DNA of 64,000 nucleotides, taken from positions 62,001 to 126,000 of the forward strand of contig NZ_SNYC01000009.1 in NCBI RefSeq assembly GCF_004362715.1, given 5' to 3'. The notes under the pieces are model-generated. The model was not told the DNA's origin. It worked only from the letters and a program-made list of their open reading frames with translations, and ran no database searches. The position numbers were made by a program, and so were the translations under genes. The DNA is from Pedobacter metabolipauper. Its GTDB lineage: Bacteria > Bacteroidota > Bacteroidia > Sphingobacteriales > Sphingobacteriaceae. The stretch's first letter is position 1; each line of letters begins with the position of its first letter. Of the stretch, positions 27,474-35,627 are shown piece after piece.

Positions 27474-28985
27474 ATGAAAACAAGCATCAACCTCAATCCC
27501 ACAATCATAGTAATATTTGGTGGTACCGGTGACTTAAATATGCGCAAGCTTGCGCCTGCTATATATAATTTGTATTCTGATGGCTATATGCCTGAAAAAT
27601 ATGCCATTATTGGAACTGCACGCAGACCGCTTACTGATGAAAAGTTTAGAGATACCATTATGGAAGGGGTAAACAGCTTTTCCAGATCTGGTAAGGTCAA
27701 GAAAGAAAAATGGAGCAAATTTGCAGAACATGTCTTTTATAGCCCTGTTGATGTTGAAGCGCCTGAAACTTTTGGTGATCTTAAAAGTACCATTGAGAAA
27801 TACCAACAGGAGTTTGGACCCACTACACAAGTAGTTTATTACCTTGCTGTTGCTCCTAACCTATTCCCTTTAATTGCAAAATGTTTATCTAAATATGAGC
27901 TTGCAGGTACGGAAGACAATTGCCGGATTGTGATTGAAAAGCCTTTTGGAAGAGATTTGGAGACTGCAAAAGAGCTGAACTGCATCCTTACCGGAATATT
28001 TACAGAAAAGCAGATCTATCGTATTGATCATTACCTGGGTAAAGAAACCGTACAGAATATCATGGCTTTCCGCTTTGCAAATTCATTTCTTGAGCCACTT
28101 TGGAACCGTACCTATATTGACCATGTTCAGATCTCTGTAACCGAACAACTTGGCGTTGGCGATAGAGGTGGTTATTACGAAGGTGCCGGTGCATTAAGGG
28201 ATATGATCCAAAACCATTTGCTTCAGTTGTTGTGTTTGATCGGTATGGAAACACCGGTTAATTTTGATGCTGATGAGATCAGGAATAAAAAAGTAGATGT
28301 ATTAAAGGCCATGCGTCCGTTTAGTCCGGAAGACATCCGCTTTAGTACCGTACGCGGACAATATACCAAAGGATGGGTTGAAGGAAAAGAAGTTCCGGGT
28401 TACCGTCATGAAAATGGTGTTGATCCAAACTCAAATACAGAAACATTTGCAGCAATTAAGTTCTTTGTTGACAACTGGCGCTGGCAGGGAATACCATTTT
28501 ATGTACGCACCGGTAAACGGTTATTCCAAACCTCTTCTTTAATTACGATCCAGTTTAAAGATGTTCCTCACCATATATTCCCGGCAGCGGTAACAGAACA
28601 CTGGCAGCAAAACAGGCTGATCATCAGCATTCAGCCAGAAATGAGCATCCGCTTGCAAGTTCAGGCAAAAAGACCTGGATTAGATATGGTGTTAAATCCG
28701 GTTGACATGGTTTTTGATTACAATGGAACCTACAGCTCTGAAACTCCCGAAGCTTACGAAACCTTACTGCTGGACGTTATGACTGGTGATCAAACCCAAT
28801 TCATGCGTGCAGACCAGGTAGAAAGTGCCTGGGAACTATTGATGCCTGTAGTGAATGCCTGGGAAAGTAAAAAATCATTAAGCTTCCCGAATTATACGGC
28901 AGACTCATGGGGACCAGAGGATGCGGAGGCATTAATTGCCAGAGATGGCTTTCATTGGTTTACCTTACCATTAAATAAAGATTAA
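27474..28985 (+). CDS. zwf: Glucose-6-phosphate 1-dehydrogenase
   Basis: A 503-residue enzyme oxidising glucose 6-phosphate to 6-phosphogluconolactone. The coenzyme motif FGGTGDLNMRKL is at residues 15-26, IEKPFGRD at 154-161 and the active-site RIDHYLGKE at 183-191. The long C-terminal domain is complete (YVRTGKRL, FKDVPHHIF, GDQTQFMRADQVESAW). It follows gnd by 37 bases, and its stop TAA overlaps the pgl ATG in TAATG, so translation of the two is coupled. Confidence 0.97.
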   Translation: MKTSINLNPTIIVIFGGTGDLNMRKLAPAIYNLYSDGYMPEKYAIIGTARRPLTDEKFRDTIMEGVNSFSRSGKVKKEKWSKFAEHVFYSPVDVEAPETFGDLKSTIEKYQQEFGPTTQVVYYLAVAPNLFPLIAKCLSKYELAGTEDNCRIVIEKPFGRDLETAKELNCILTGIFTEKQIYRIDHYLGKETVQNIMAFRFANSFLEPLWNRTYIDHVQISVTEQLGVGDRGGYYEGAGALRDMIQNHLLQLLCLIGMETPVNFDADEIRNKKVDVLKAMRPFSPEDIRFSTVRGQYTKGWVEGKEVPGYRHENGVDPNSNTETFAAIKFFVDNWRWQGIPFYVRTGKRLFQTSSLITIQFKDVPHHIFPAAVTEHWQQNRLIISIQPEMSIRLQVQAKRPGLDMVLNPVDMVFDYNGTYSSETPEAYETLLLDVMTGDQTQFMRADQVESAWELLMPVVNAWESKKSLSFPNYTADSWGPEDAEALIARDGFHWFTLPLNKD

Positions 28986-29710
28986 TGAATTTACTGATCT
29001 ATAAGACACAAGCTGAATTGCTAAAAGACCTGGCAGATTACATTGTAACCCTGGCCAATCAATCTATTGCTGATCGTGGCCGTTTTAATTTTGTACTTAC
29101 CGGGGGCAATTCTCCAAAAGCACTTTATGAATCACTTGCAACAACCTATAAAGATCAGATTGACTGGAATAAGGTCTATTTCTTTTTTGGCGATGAACGG
29201 AATGTGCTGCCTGATCATGAAAGTTACAACGGATTAATGGCCAAGCGGTCTATCCTGGATCCTCTTGGAATTACCGAAGACCACATCTTTTATGTAAACA
29301 CTGCCCTGGCACCTGAAAAAGCCGCAATTGAATATACCAAATCAATTGCTGATCACTTTAAAGGTACGGATCTTGTATTTGACCTGATATTGCTTGGCAT
29401 GGGCGATGATGCACATACCGCATCCCTGTTTCCTGGTACAACCATTCTAAAAAGCAAAGAAGTTGAAGCAGATTCTGTTTTTGTTGAAAAGCTATCTACC
29501 TACAGGATCAGCTTTACTGCACCACTTATTAACAAAGCGCGTAACGTAGCATTCCTGGTATTTGGTGAATCAAAAGCCAATGCTGTAAAACATGTTATTG
29601 AAGATCAGGAAAAAAATACGGACTTATATCCTACTCAGCTGATCGTTCCAATTGATGGAAGTGTGACCTGGTTTCTGGATAAAGCAGCAGCAGAACTATT
29701 GGAAAGCTAA
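28985..29710 (+). CDS. pgl: 6-phosphogluconolactonase (DevB type)
   Basis: A 241-residue hydrolase of 6-phosphogluconolactone, belonging to the glucosamine-6-phosphate-isomerase-like DevB family and not the beta-propeller YbhE type. FNFVLTGGNSPKALYESL forms the phosphate loop; FFGDERNVLPDHESYNG and LLGMGDDAHTASLFPGT carry the conserved acidic and histidine residues. It starts within the zwf stop codon, completing the oxidative branch of the pentose phosphate pathway. A strong terminator follows. Confidence 0.95.
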   Translation: MNLLIYKTQAELLKDLADYIVTLANQSIADRGRFNFVLTGGNSPKALYESLATTYKDQIDWNKVYFFFGDERNVLPDHESYNGLMAKRSILDPLGITEDHIFYVNTALAPEKAAIEYTKSIADHFKGTDLVFDLILLGMGDDAHTASLFPGTTILKSKEVEADSVFVEKLSTYRISFTAPLINKARNVAFLVFGESKANAVKHVIEDQEKNTDLYPTQLIVPIDGSVTWFLDKAAAELLES

Positions 29711-29732
29711 ATACTTTATACCATAAATAAAT

Positions 29733-29763
29733 AAGCCGGCTTATCGCATTGATAAGCCGGCTT
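29733..29763. terminator. Bidirectional terminator after pgl
   Basis: A perfect 13-bp stem AAGCCGGCTTATC/GATAAGCCGGCTT around GCATT, flanked by A/T runs. Each arm also contains the self-palindrome AAGCCGGCTT. It lies between converging pgl and the DUF4833 gene. Confidence 0.85.
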
Positions 29764-29783
29764 GTTTATTTAAAAGCGGTTTA

Positions 29784-30383
29784 TTAAACCTTGATCCGCT
29801 CAGTAACCAATGCATTCGTTTCTGTATTGGTCCCTTTGATCTCTACATATTTAACATTGGGCAGCCAGAATGATCCACCCTCAATCCTAATGAATATCCG
29901 GTCTACCTGGAGCTTTTTATTATTTACCGTTACATAAACATGGAACTTTTTGTCGTCGCTTGATCTAACCAGGTAAAGCGGAAGTTTTTTATGAGAAACA
30001 AATCTTAGCTCATACTGATCTTTAGCAAGCTCTTTGGTTTGAATGCCATATGCAAATTTTTTCTGAATATAGGTTAAGTCCTTTTTTTCGTTACCAACAT
30101 CCTCGTACCGCATCCAATATACCAGGATCGGCTCTTCCCTGTTCAGTTCTCCTTTTTTGTCTACGTTAAGCTGACAAATAATGGTATTGATGTTTGGATC
30201 TCTCTGTAAATAAAAAAGCTGGTTTGATATTCCCTTAGGCACCGGAAACTTAACCGGAGAAGGATCACTTTTATCCACCGTTTGTGAAAATACAGATCCG
30301 GAAAATAATGCCCAGATCAGTATGCCCCATACTGCAGTTAACTGCCGGGCTTTCTTTGTCTTAAATAAATTAAAATTTATCAT
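29784..30383 (-). CDS. DUF4833 exported protein
   Basis: A 199-residue protein with an N-terminal hydrophobic signal (LTAVWGILIWALFSGSVFSQ). Mature part begins with FPVPKGISNQLFYLQRDPNINTI and continues LNREEPILVYWMRYEDVG, which I recognise as the DUF4833 family. No catalytic motif is visible; the family is uncharacterised and probably periplasmic. It stands alone, convergent with pgl. A CAAAGATA at 30388-30395 reads as the -7 form TATCTTTG on the minus strand, just five bases before the ATG, so a nearly leaderless transcript is possible but has no supporting -33 box. Confidence 0.8.
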   Translation of the reverse strand: MINFNLFKTKKARQLTAVWGILIWALFSGSVFSQTVDKSDPSPVKFPVPKGISNQLFYLQRDPNINTIICQLNVDKKGELNREEPILVYWMRYEDVGNEKKDLTYIQKKFAYGIQTKELAKDQYELRFVSHKKLPLYLVRSSDDKKFHVYVTVNNKKLQVDRIFIRIEGGSFWLPNVKYVEIKGTNTETNALVTERIKV

Positions 30384-30781
30384 CGGTCAAAGATATGGAG
30401 ACTAACCGATAGGGTTTATCGATCAATTGTCAAAAGTTAATTTTTAACGAATTTCTTTCTCCAAAAGTACATTTCAGGAAGAAATCCATTCATTAAAAAT
30501 TCAGTTAAATGCAGCTGTTTTCCAGATTAACTATTGAACAAAATGAATGATTTCTTTGATTTATAAAAAATCATTGATTATCAGACACTTAAGTTAATGT
30601 CAATAAAAATATGATTGGAATAACTTTCACAATTACAGGCTTTACAAGGCTTTAAACTGAATGTAATGAATAAAAATCCATCAGCTTTCTGTAATAAGTT
30701 TGAAATACAGTACGACACCTAAATTATTTATCCCTTAAAAATAAGCCAGAGTGGATTGTGCATTAATTAATCTCCTCTAAA
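30384..30781. other. 398-bp intergenic region upstream of the T9SS operon
   Basis: An AT-rich divergent region. It contains an 8-bp inverted repeat AATGATTT/AAATCATT near 30545-30575 and a candidate -7 box for the rightward operon. No gene or RNA is recognisable in it. Confidence 0.5.
30695..30702 (+). promoter_or_regulatory. Possible -7 box (TAAGTTTG) of the T9SS operon
   Basis: An exact TAnnTTTG match 80 bases before the GTG at 30782. No TTG is found at the expected -33 spacing, so confidence is low. Confidence 0.3.
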
Positions 30782-32806
30782 GTGGGTAAAGTAAAATTTC
30801 CATATTCATTCCATTTGAGGCTAACAACGCTCAGGTTAAGGCTCTCAATAACGTTCCCAAGAACGTTACTGAGAACGTTTTTGAGAACGTTTTTGAGAAC
30901 ATTTCCGTTAACACTTTTGAGAACGTTTTTGAGAACGCTCCCGGTAACGTTTTTGCTAATGGCCGCCGGAATGAATTTTGCCATGGGCCAATGTACTGCC
31001 CCTACCCGTATCTATGCCAACTTTCAGTCAAATGGTAACACACATGCAGGATTGGCAACCTCATCTGTAGCAAACCCGGATAATGCCGTTGGCCTGAACA
31101 GTACGGTTAACAATTATGCCACGCTAAACGTGGCTACTATAGCAGGCGCGGCAGAGTCATGGATCGAGTTAAAATTCACTACGGCTACGATAACTGCGGG
31201 TACCACCACCTATGTAAAGATAGGCGGAAGCAGCGTGAGCAATTTACTTGGCCTGATTGGCGGCGCCAGTTTACCGGTCTATGCCTATTCTGGTGCAACG
31301 TCTGCCGCTGGAGGCGTAGGTACACAGATTGCTGCAGCCAAAGTAAAGGTAAGCAGCCTGACCACTATAGATGGGTCTGTATACCTCGCAATTACCTCGG
31401 CAGAAGCTTATAATGCGGTTAGAATTGCATTGAATGCGTCGGTACTGGTTGGAACAGGCCAGATCTTTGTTTACCATGGCTTTTATGAAACGAATGGGGT
31501 AAGCTGTGATCCTGCTTTGGGCACAGCGACCAGCGTAACGGGATTGCTTACTCTTGGCGGTGCAGTTACTAGCCCCAACAATTCCATAGACAATAACCAA
31601 AGCACCTACACTACATTTTCAATGGGTGTTGCCGGGGTTGGAACGACATTAAAAGAAACCGTTTATTTTCCTGGCCCATCAAAGATTGGTGATGCGGCAA
31701 CCGTAACCTTTTCCATTCCTCCAGCTTTACTGATCGACCTGAGTTTACTGAACGATATTTACATGACCCCTTATTACGGAGATACTGCAAGAACTGCCGT
31801 TAACCTGGGTTCTCTATTGTCCATTGATCTCCTGGCCTTACTAAGGGGAAACAATGTGGTAACCACCTCACTTGTTCCAGACAAAAAATTTGACAGAATA
31901 GAGATATCGATGACCTCTCTACTTTCTTTAATCGGTCAGATGAACTTGTATGAGGTGAGAAGAACCCCAGCAAAACCAACGCTATCACCCTTAAATGCCC
32001 TGGCACAAACCATCTGTACGGGAAACAGCACTACCCTATCAGCTACAACCGGTGCATGTAACGAACTCCATTGGTACACTGCATCATCCGGTGGAACCGG
32101 CACAATTGGGGCTACCTATACCACTGGAATACTAACTACAACAACAACTTACTATGTGTCTGCCTCAGTAATTGGTTGTGCTGGTGAGTCTGAAAGAACT
32201 CCGGTTACGGTTACGGTAAATCCTTTACCATCAATTACTCCCGGTACAATTGCAGATGTATGTTTTGGCAGTACAACCGCAACGTTGCCTTATACCGCTG
32301 CCTCCGCAGGTACGTTAAAATACGACATCGTTTGGAATACCCCGGGATTTGCTAATGTTACCGCAGCAGATCTTCCGGTTAGCCCGATTTCATTAACGCT
32401 TCCAAATACCGCTTCGGCAGGTGTGCATACCGGAACACTCACCTTAAAAAATACGGCTACAGGCTGTACCAAGACATACCCTTTAAGTGTGACCGTTAAA
32501 GCAGCCACAACATTAACCAGCAGTACCACCGCCATGGTTTGCAGCGGTATTTCATTTTCATATACCGCCTTGAGCAATACGCCTGGCAGCACATTTAGCT
32601 GGACCAGGGCAACGGTTTCCGGGATCAGTAACGCTGCAGGATCGGGCAGCAGCAATGTGGTTAATGAAACGCTGATCAACACCACCTTTTCGCCTGTAAA
32701 CGTGACTTATGCATTCACCATCACTGCAAATGGCTGCAGTACGATAACCAATGTAACTGTGAAAGTAAATCACAAACCAGGATCACCGCACATCACAACT
32801 CAATAA
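30782..32806 (+). CDS. Secreted Ig-like/PKD-like modular protein, N-terminus encoded by a 12-bp repeat
   Basis: The frame opens at GTG 30782 and runs 674 codons. The first in-frame ATG, 30959, lies too late to leave a signal peptide (MAAGMNFAMGQ only), so translation must begin upstream, at this GTG or at one of several in-frame TTG codons such as 30929, which would give RTLPVTFLLMAAGMNFAMGQ. The codons in between are the 12-bp repeat and read as LRTF tetrapeptides. Mature residues include a lectin-like beta-rich region (70-390), an Ig-like domain (ICTGNSTTLSATTGAC), and two PKD-like units. It ends abruptly at KPGSPHITTQ with no T9SS sorting domain; downstream genes supply one. Confidence 0.75.
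   Translation: MGKVKFPYSFHLRLTTLRLRLSITFPRTLLRTFLRTFLRTFPLTLLRTFLRTLPVTFLLMAAGMNFAMGQCTAPTRIYANFQSNGNTHAGLATSSVANPDNAVGLNSTVNNYATLNVATIAGAAESWIELKFTTATITAGTTTYVKIGGSSVSNLLGLIGGASLPVYAYSGATSAAGGVGTQIAAAKVKVSSLTTIDGSVYLAITSAEAYNAVRIALNASVLVGTGQIFVYHGFYETNGVSCDPALGTATSVTGLLTLGGAVTSPNNSIDNNQSTYTTFSMGVAGVGTTLKETVYFPGPSKIGDAATVTFSIPPALLIDLSLLNDIYMTPYYGDTARTAVNLGSLLSIDLLALLRGNNVVTTSLVPDKKFDRIEISMTSLLSLIGQMNLYEVRRTPAKPTLSPLNALAQTICTGNSTTLSATTGACNELHWYTASSGGTGTIGATYTTGILTTTTTYYVSASVIGCAGESERTPVTVTVNPLPSITPGTIADVCFGSTTATLPYTAASAGTLKYDIVWNTPGFANVTAADLPVSPISLTLPNTASAGVHTGTLTLKNTATGCTKTYPLSVTVKAATTLTSSTTAMVCSGISFSYTALSNTPGSTFSWTRATVSGISNAAGSGSSNVVNETLINTTFSPVNVTYAFTITANGCSTITNVTVKVNHKPGSPHITTQ
30826..30957 (+). 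repeat. 12-bp tandem repeat, 11 units (AACGTTTTTGAG)
   Basis: The six-base core AACGTT or a one- to two-base variant recurs at exactly 12-base steps: 30826, 30838, 30850, 30862, 30874, 30886, 30898, 30910, 30922, 30934 and 30946. Five central copies have the full form GAGAACGTTTTT or nearly so. The core is itself a palindrome. The period is a multiple of three, so copy changes keep the frame. It covers the region where the downstream gene must start. Confidence 0.9.
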
Positions 32807-32838
32807 ATATTTATTTAACTCTTAAAAATTAAAAGATC

Positions 32839-33594
32839 ATGAAAATTATCAACAGAAAAATCAAATTATTAATGGCACTATGCTTCACGCTTGTACTGCC
32901 ATTGGGCGTATTTGCCGCTGTTCCGGACATTTATGTTTGTAGTACCGGAGAAGTAAATTTAGCGTATTCAGGCACTTATGTACTAGTGACAGGTGATAAG
33001 GTAGTCTGGCAGAAGGTTGATGCTGCGGGCGCTCCGATTCCAAGTTATACCGCTCAAACATTAACATATAATGGAACAGCATCCAGTACAAATCTTTTAG
33101 TTACCGGAACGACAGACCTAACCACAACTGGTGAGCATTTTTGGAAAGCCCATGTGGTCAGTGCAGATCCAGCGGCATGTACCGGTGATGTTTCTAACGC
33201 GATTGACATTTATATGCTTCCTGCATTTACTGTTGATGTTACCCCTGAAACGTCTGCCTACTGCGTTGAAGGAACAACAAATACCACAAAAACTGTAGTA
33301 ACAGCGGCAGCAACGATTGCGAATAGTGCTACGCTGCCAACAGGAGTAGTTTTAGCCTATAACTGGACTGGAACAACAGCCGGAGCAGGTGCAGTAGATG
33401 GTACGGATCCTAAAAAATTCAACATGACAGCAACTACTGTGGGCACATATACCGTGGTTTCTAATGTGGTATTTGATGTAACAGCTACAGGCAAAACGTT
33501 AAAATCACCGGCAAGTGGTGTATGTACCGCAACCGACTCTGCGGAAATTAAAGCAGCACCAAAACCAGGAACACCAGTAATTACGGTTTCTTAA
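32839..33594 (+). CDS. Secreted beta-rich protein of the T9SS operon
   Basis: A 251-residue protein with a clear signal peptide (MKIINRKIKLLMALCFTLVLPLGVFA). The mature part is rich in Thr, Ala and Val and appears to hold two Ig-like sandwiches: about 28-130 (DIYVCSTGEVNLAYSGTY) and 135-240 (VDVTPETSAYCVEGTTN). It ends KPGTPVITVS, close to the KPGSPHITTQ ending of the preceding gene. I recognise no family name. It lies 32 bases after the 674-codon gene and before the sorting-domain protein, so it probably belongs to one surface assembly. Confidence 0.75.
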   Translation: MKIINRKIKLLMALCFTLVLPLGVFAAVPDIYVCSTGEVNLAYSGTYVLVTGDKVVWQKVDAAGAPIPSYTAQTLTYNGTASSTNLLVTGTTDLTTTGEHFWKAHVVSADPAACTGDVSNAIDIYMLPAFTVDVTPETSAYCVEGTTNTTKTVVTAAATIANSATLPTGVVLAYNWTGTTAGAGAVDGTDPKKFNMTATTVGTYTVVSNVVFDVTATGKTLKSPASGVCTATDSAEIKAAPKPGTPVITVS

Positions 33595-33596
33595 AC

Positions 33597-33625
33597 CTAT
33601 TTCTGAAGCCCCGCTTCAGAAATAG
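33597..33625 (+). other. Intercistronic hairpin
   Basis: CTATTTCTGAAGC and its exact complement form a 13-bp stem around CCC, starting two bases after a stop codon and ending 16 bases before the next ATG. No U-run follows. It resembles the hairpin at 7499-7535 in design (long stem, 3-base loop). Confidence 0.75.
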
Positions 33626-33641
33626 TAATCATTTTCAACCT

Positions 33642-34592
33642 ATGTTTAACAGGATAACAAGTTTTGTGTATGGCCTGCTGCTGCTTACTGCAACGGCAGG
33701 CTTTGCGCAATCTCCTGCTTTACAAACGGTAAAAATGAAACCCGGATCTCCGGTTAGATTAAAGGCCAATTCTTCGAATGCGGCTACCTACCAGTGGATC
33801 AGGAATGGAACAGCCATTGTAAATGCGGGCAAGCAGGAATTTGTAGTTACACAAACCGGAAGTTATGCGGTAATCTCTTTCAATGCACAGGGATGCGCTT
33901 CGAACATCTCAGATCCCGTTGTCATTGTTGCCGATCAGGGTGGGGTTCAATATGCTGACCTAGTGGTCAGTAAAAATTCAGAATTCAGATCGGTAACTGT
34001 CAATGAAACCTTTGAATACCTGATCAAGGTAAGTAATAAGGGTGCTGCCAATGCCACACAGGTTAAAGTCCAGGACGGCCTGCCCGAAGAATTGAATTTT
34101 CAGCAGATCATAACTCCCGGGATGGGCAGGGCAAGCTACAATTCATTTTCAAAAACTGTGCTGTGGGAAATTGACCAGCTGGATAATGGTCAGAGTGCCG
34201 AACTCAGGTTAAAGGTTAAAGCGACCAAAGCAGGAGTAATTCGAAATACAGCTCATGCAGCTGCCCTGGAAACTGACCCTGTACCATCAAACAACAGTGC
34301 TGAAGATACCAAATCAGTTATCGGCATCATTATACCCAATGTATTTACACCCAATGGAGACAATAAGAATGACACTTTCCAGATACCCGGACTTGATTTC
34401 TACGAGGCCAACGAGCTGACCATACTTAACCGCTGGGGAGGTACTTTGTATTACCGTAAAGGCTATAAAAATGACTGGACCGGCGAAGGATTGAACGAAG
34501 GCACTTACTTCTATTTACTTAAAATCAAGACAGCCGATAATAAATGGGAAGTATACAATGGATATGTGACTTTATTAAGAGGAAAGCAATGA
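33642..34592 (+). CDS. T9SS type B sorting-domain surface protein with DUF11 repeat
   Basis: A 316-residue exported protein (signal ending AGFAQ). Residues about 25-105 form an Ig-like unit (SNAATYQWIRNGTAIV). A DUF11-type repeat follows (ADLVVSKNSEFRSVTVNETFEYLIKVSN). The C-terminus is the gliding-motility-associated type B sorting domain: NVFTPNGDNKNDTFQIPG, LTILNRWGGTLYYRKGY, WTGEGLNEGTYFYLLKI. Proteins with this domain leave through the type IX system and stay at the surface. Its stop overlaps the PorP/SprF start in ATGA, and type B cargo commonly travels with a dedicated SprF-like partner. Confidence 0.92.
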   Translation: MFNRITSFVYGLLLLTATAGFAQSPALQTVKMKPGSPVRLKANSSNAATYQWIRNGTAIVNAGKQEFVVTQTGSYAVISFNAQGCASNISDPVVIVADQGGVQYADLVVSKNSEFRSVTVNETFEYLIKVSNKGAANATQVKVQDGLPEELNFQQIITPGMGRASYNSFSKTVLWEIDQLDNGQSAELRLKVKATKAGVIRNTAHAAALETDPVPSNNSAEDTKSVIGIIIPNVFTPNGDNKNDTFQIPGLDFYEANELTILNRWGGTLYYRKGYKNDWTGEGLNEGTYFYLLKIKTADNKWEVYNGYVTLLRGKQ

Positions 34593-35581
34593 TGAAACGG
34601 ATCTTTTTATTAATGCTGGCAATCGGGATGACCTTATCTTCCAGTGCACAGCAGGACAGCCAGTTTACACAGTATGTTTTTAACAACATACATATCAATC
34701 CCGGTTATACGGGTGCTAAAAAAGAAATTTATATCCAATCCTTTTTCCGTTCACAATGGGTTGGTATACAAGGCGCGCCAACCACTTTTTCAGTTGCTGT
34801 GGATGGTGCTGTAAATGATGGCAATGTGGGTTTAGGGTTAATTGTATCAAACGATAAGATTGGCGCACAAACCTACCTGTCCGGCTATGCCAATTATGCG
34901 TACAAGATCCAGGTAGGTTATGATGAAACTTCCAGACTTTCTTTTGGGATCGCTGCCGGGATCATGCAGCTGGGGCTGGATGGAAATAAGCTTGGGGCGA
35001 TTGAACAGAATGATGAGGTAATACCGGTTAATGCCGAAACCAGAACTTTTCCGGATGCAAGGTTTGGAGTTTACTACTCCAACAAACAGTTTTTCGCAGG
35101 ACTTTCTGCAACCAATATGCTGGCCAGTTATGCTGCGAAGAACAGTAAGGGCAACAGCAACCTGCTCGTTCCTGTACCACAACCCCATTACTATTTTACT
35201 GCAGGTGCCTTGATTCCGCTCGGCGACGGATTAGATCTTAAACCCGTTATTTTATTAAAAGATGACGTTAAAGGGCCAACCTCACTGGATCTCAATGCAT
35301 TTTTACTGCTCAATGAAAAAGTATGGATCGGCGCATTTTACAGAACATCGGTGCCCCTTTACAAAAAGCCTGACCTTGACAACTACCTGACCAAGAAAAG
35401 TGCAACCGGACTGATGTTTGAACTTTTTGCGACTGAAAATCTAAGAATCGGCTATTCATATGATTATGCACTCAACAAATTCAGAAACTACAATTACGGC
35501 AGTCACGAGGTATCGGTAGGCCTCTACCTGGGTAGAAAAAATCTGCTGAGACAAAGACAGCTCAGATGTTATGATTTCTAA
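34589..35581 (+). CDS. PorP/SprF family T9SS outer-membrane protein
   Basis: Start chosen at ATG 34589, which overlaps the upstream stop; ATG 34592 is next. The signal peptide is MMKRIFLLMLAIGMTLSSSAQ. The family opening QQDSQFTQYVFNNIHINPGYTGAK and SFFRSQWVGIQGAPTTF is fully present, and the rest is an outer-membrane beta barrel (FGIAAGIMQLGLDG, LKPVILLKDD, LRIGYSYDYALN). SprF-type proteins help type B sorting-domain cargo across or onto the outer membrane. Core T9SS components are not in the window, so the machinery lies elsewhere in the genome. Confidence 0.93.
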   Translation: MMKRIFLLMLAIGMTLSSSAQQDSQFTQYVFNNIHINPGYTGAKKEIYIQSFFRSQWVGIQGAPTTFSVAVDGAVNDGNVGLGLIVSNDKIGAQTYLSGYANYAYKIQVGYDETSRLSFGIAAGIMQLGLDGNKLGAIEQNDEVIPVNAETRTFPDARFGVYYSNKQFFAGLSATNMLASYAAKNSKGNSNLLVPVPQPHYYFTAGALIPLGDGLDLKPVILLKDDVKGPTSLDLNAFLLLNEKVWIGAFYRTSVPLYKKPDLDNYLTKKSATGLMFELFATENLRIGYSYDYALNKFRNYNYGSHEVSVGLYLGRKNLLRQRQLRCYDF

Positions 35582-35627
35582 ACAATAAATAGGTTTATAC
35601 GGTTATAATGATTAAGTTCAATGACCT

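Noticed and set aside
30763..30984. Antisense open frame of 73 codons across the 12-bp repeat (NVLKNVLK repeats)
   Set aside because: A repeat whose period is a multiple of three stays open in several frames; no promoter or family support exists, and the plus frame continues into a clear secreted protein.
32290..32685. 131-codon minus-strand frame inside the Ig-like gene
   Set aside because: Valine-rich shadow of a Thr/Val-rich coding sequence.
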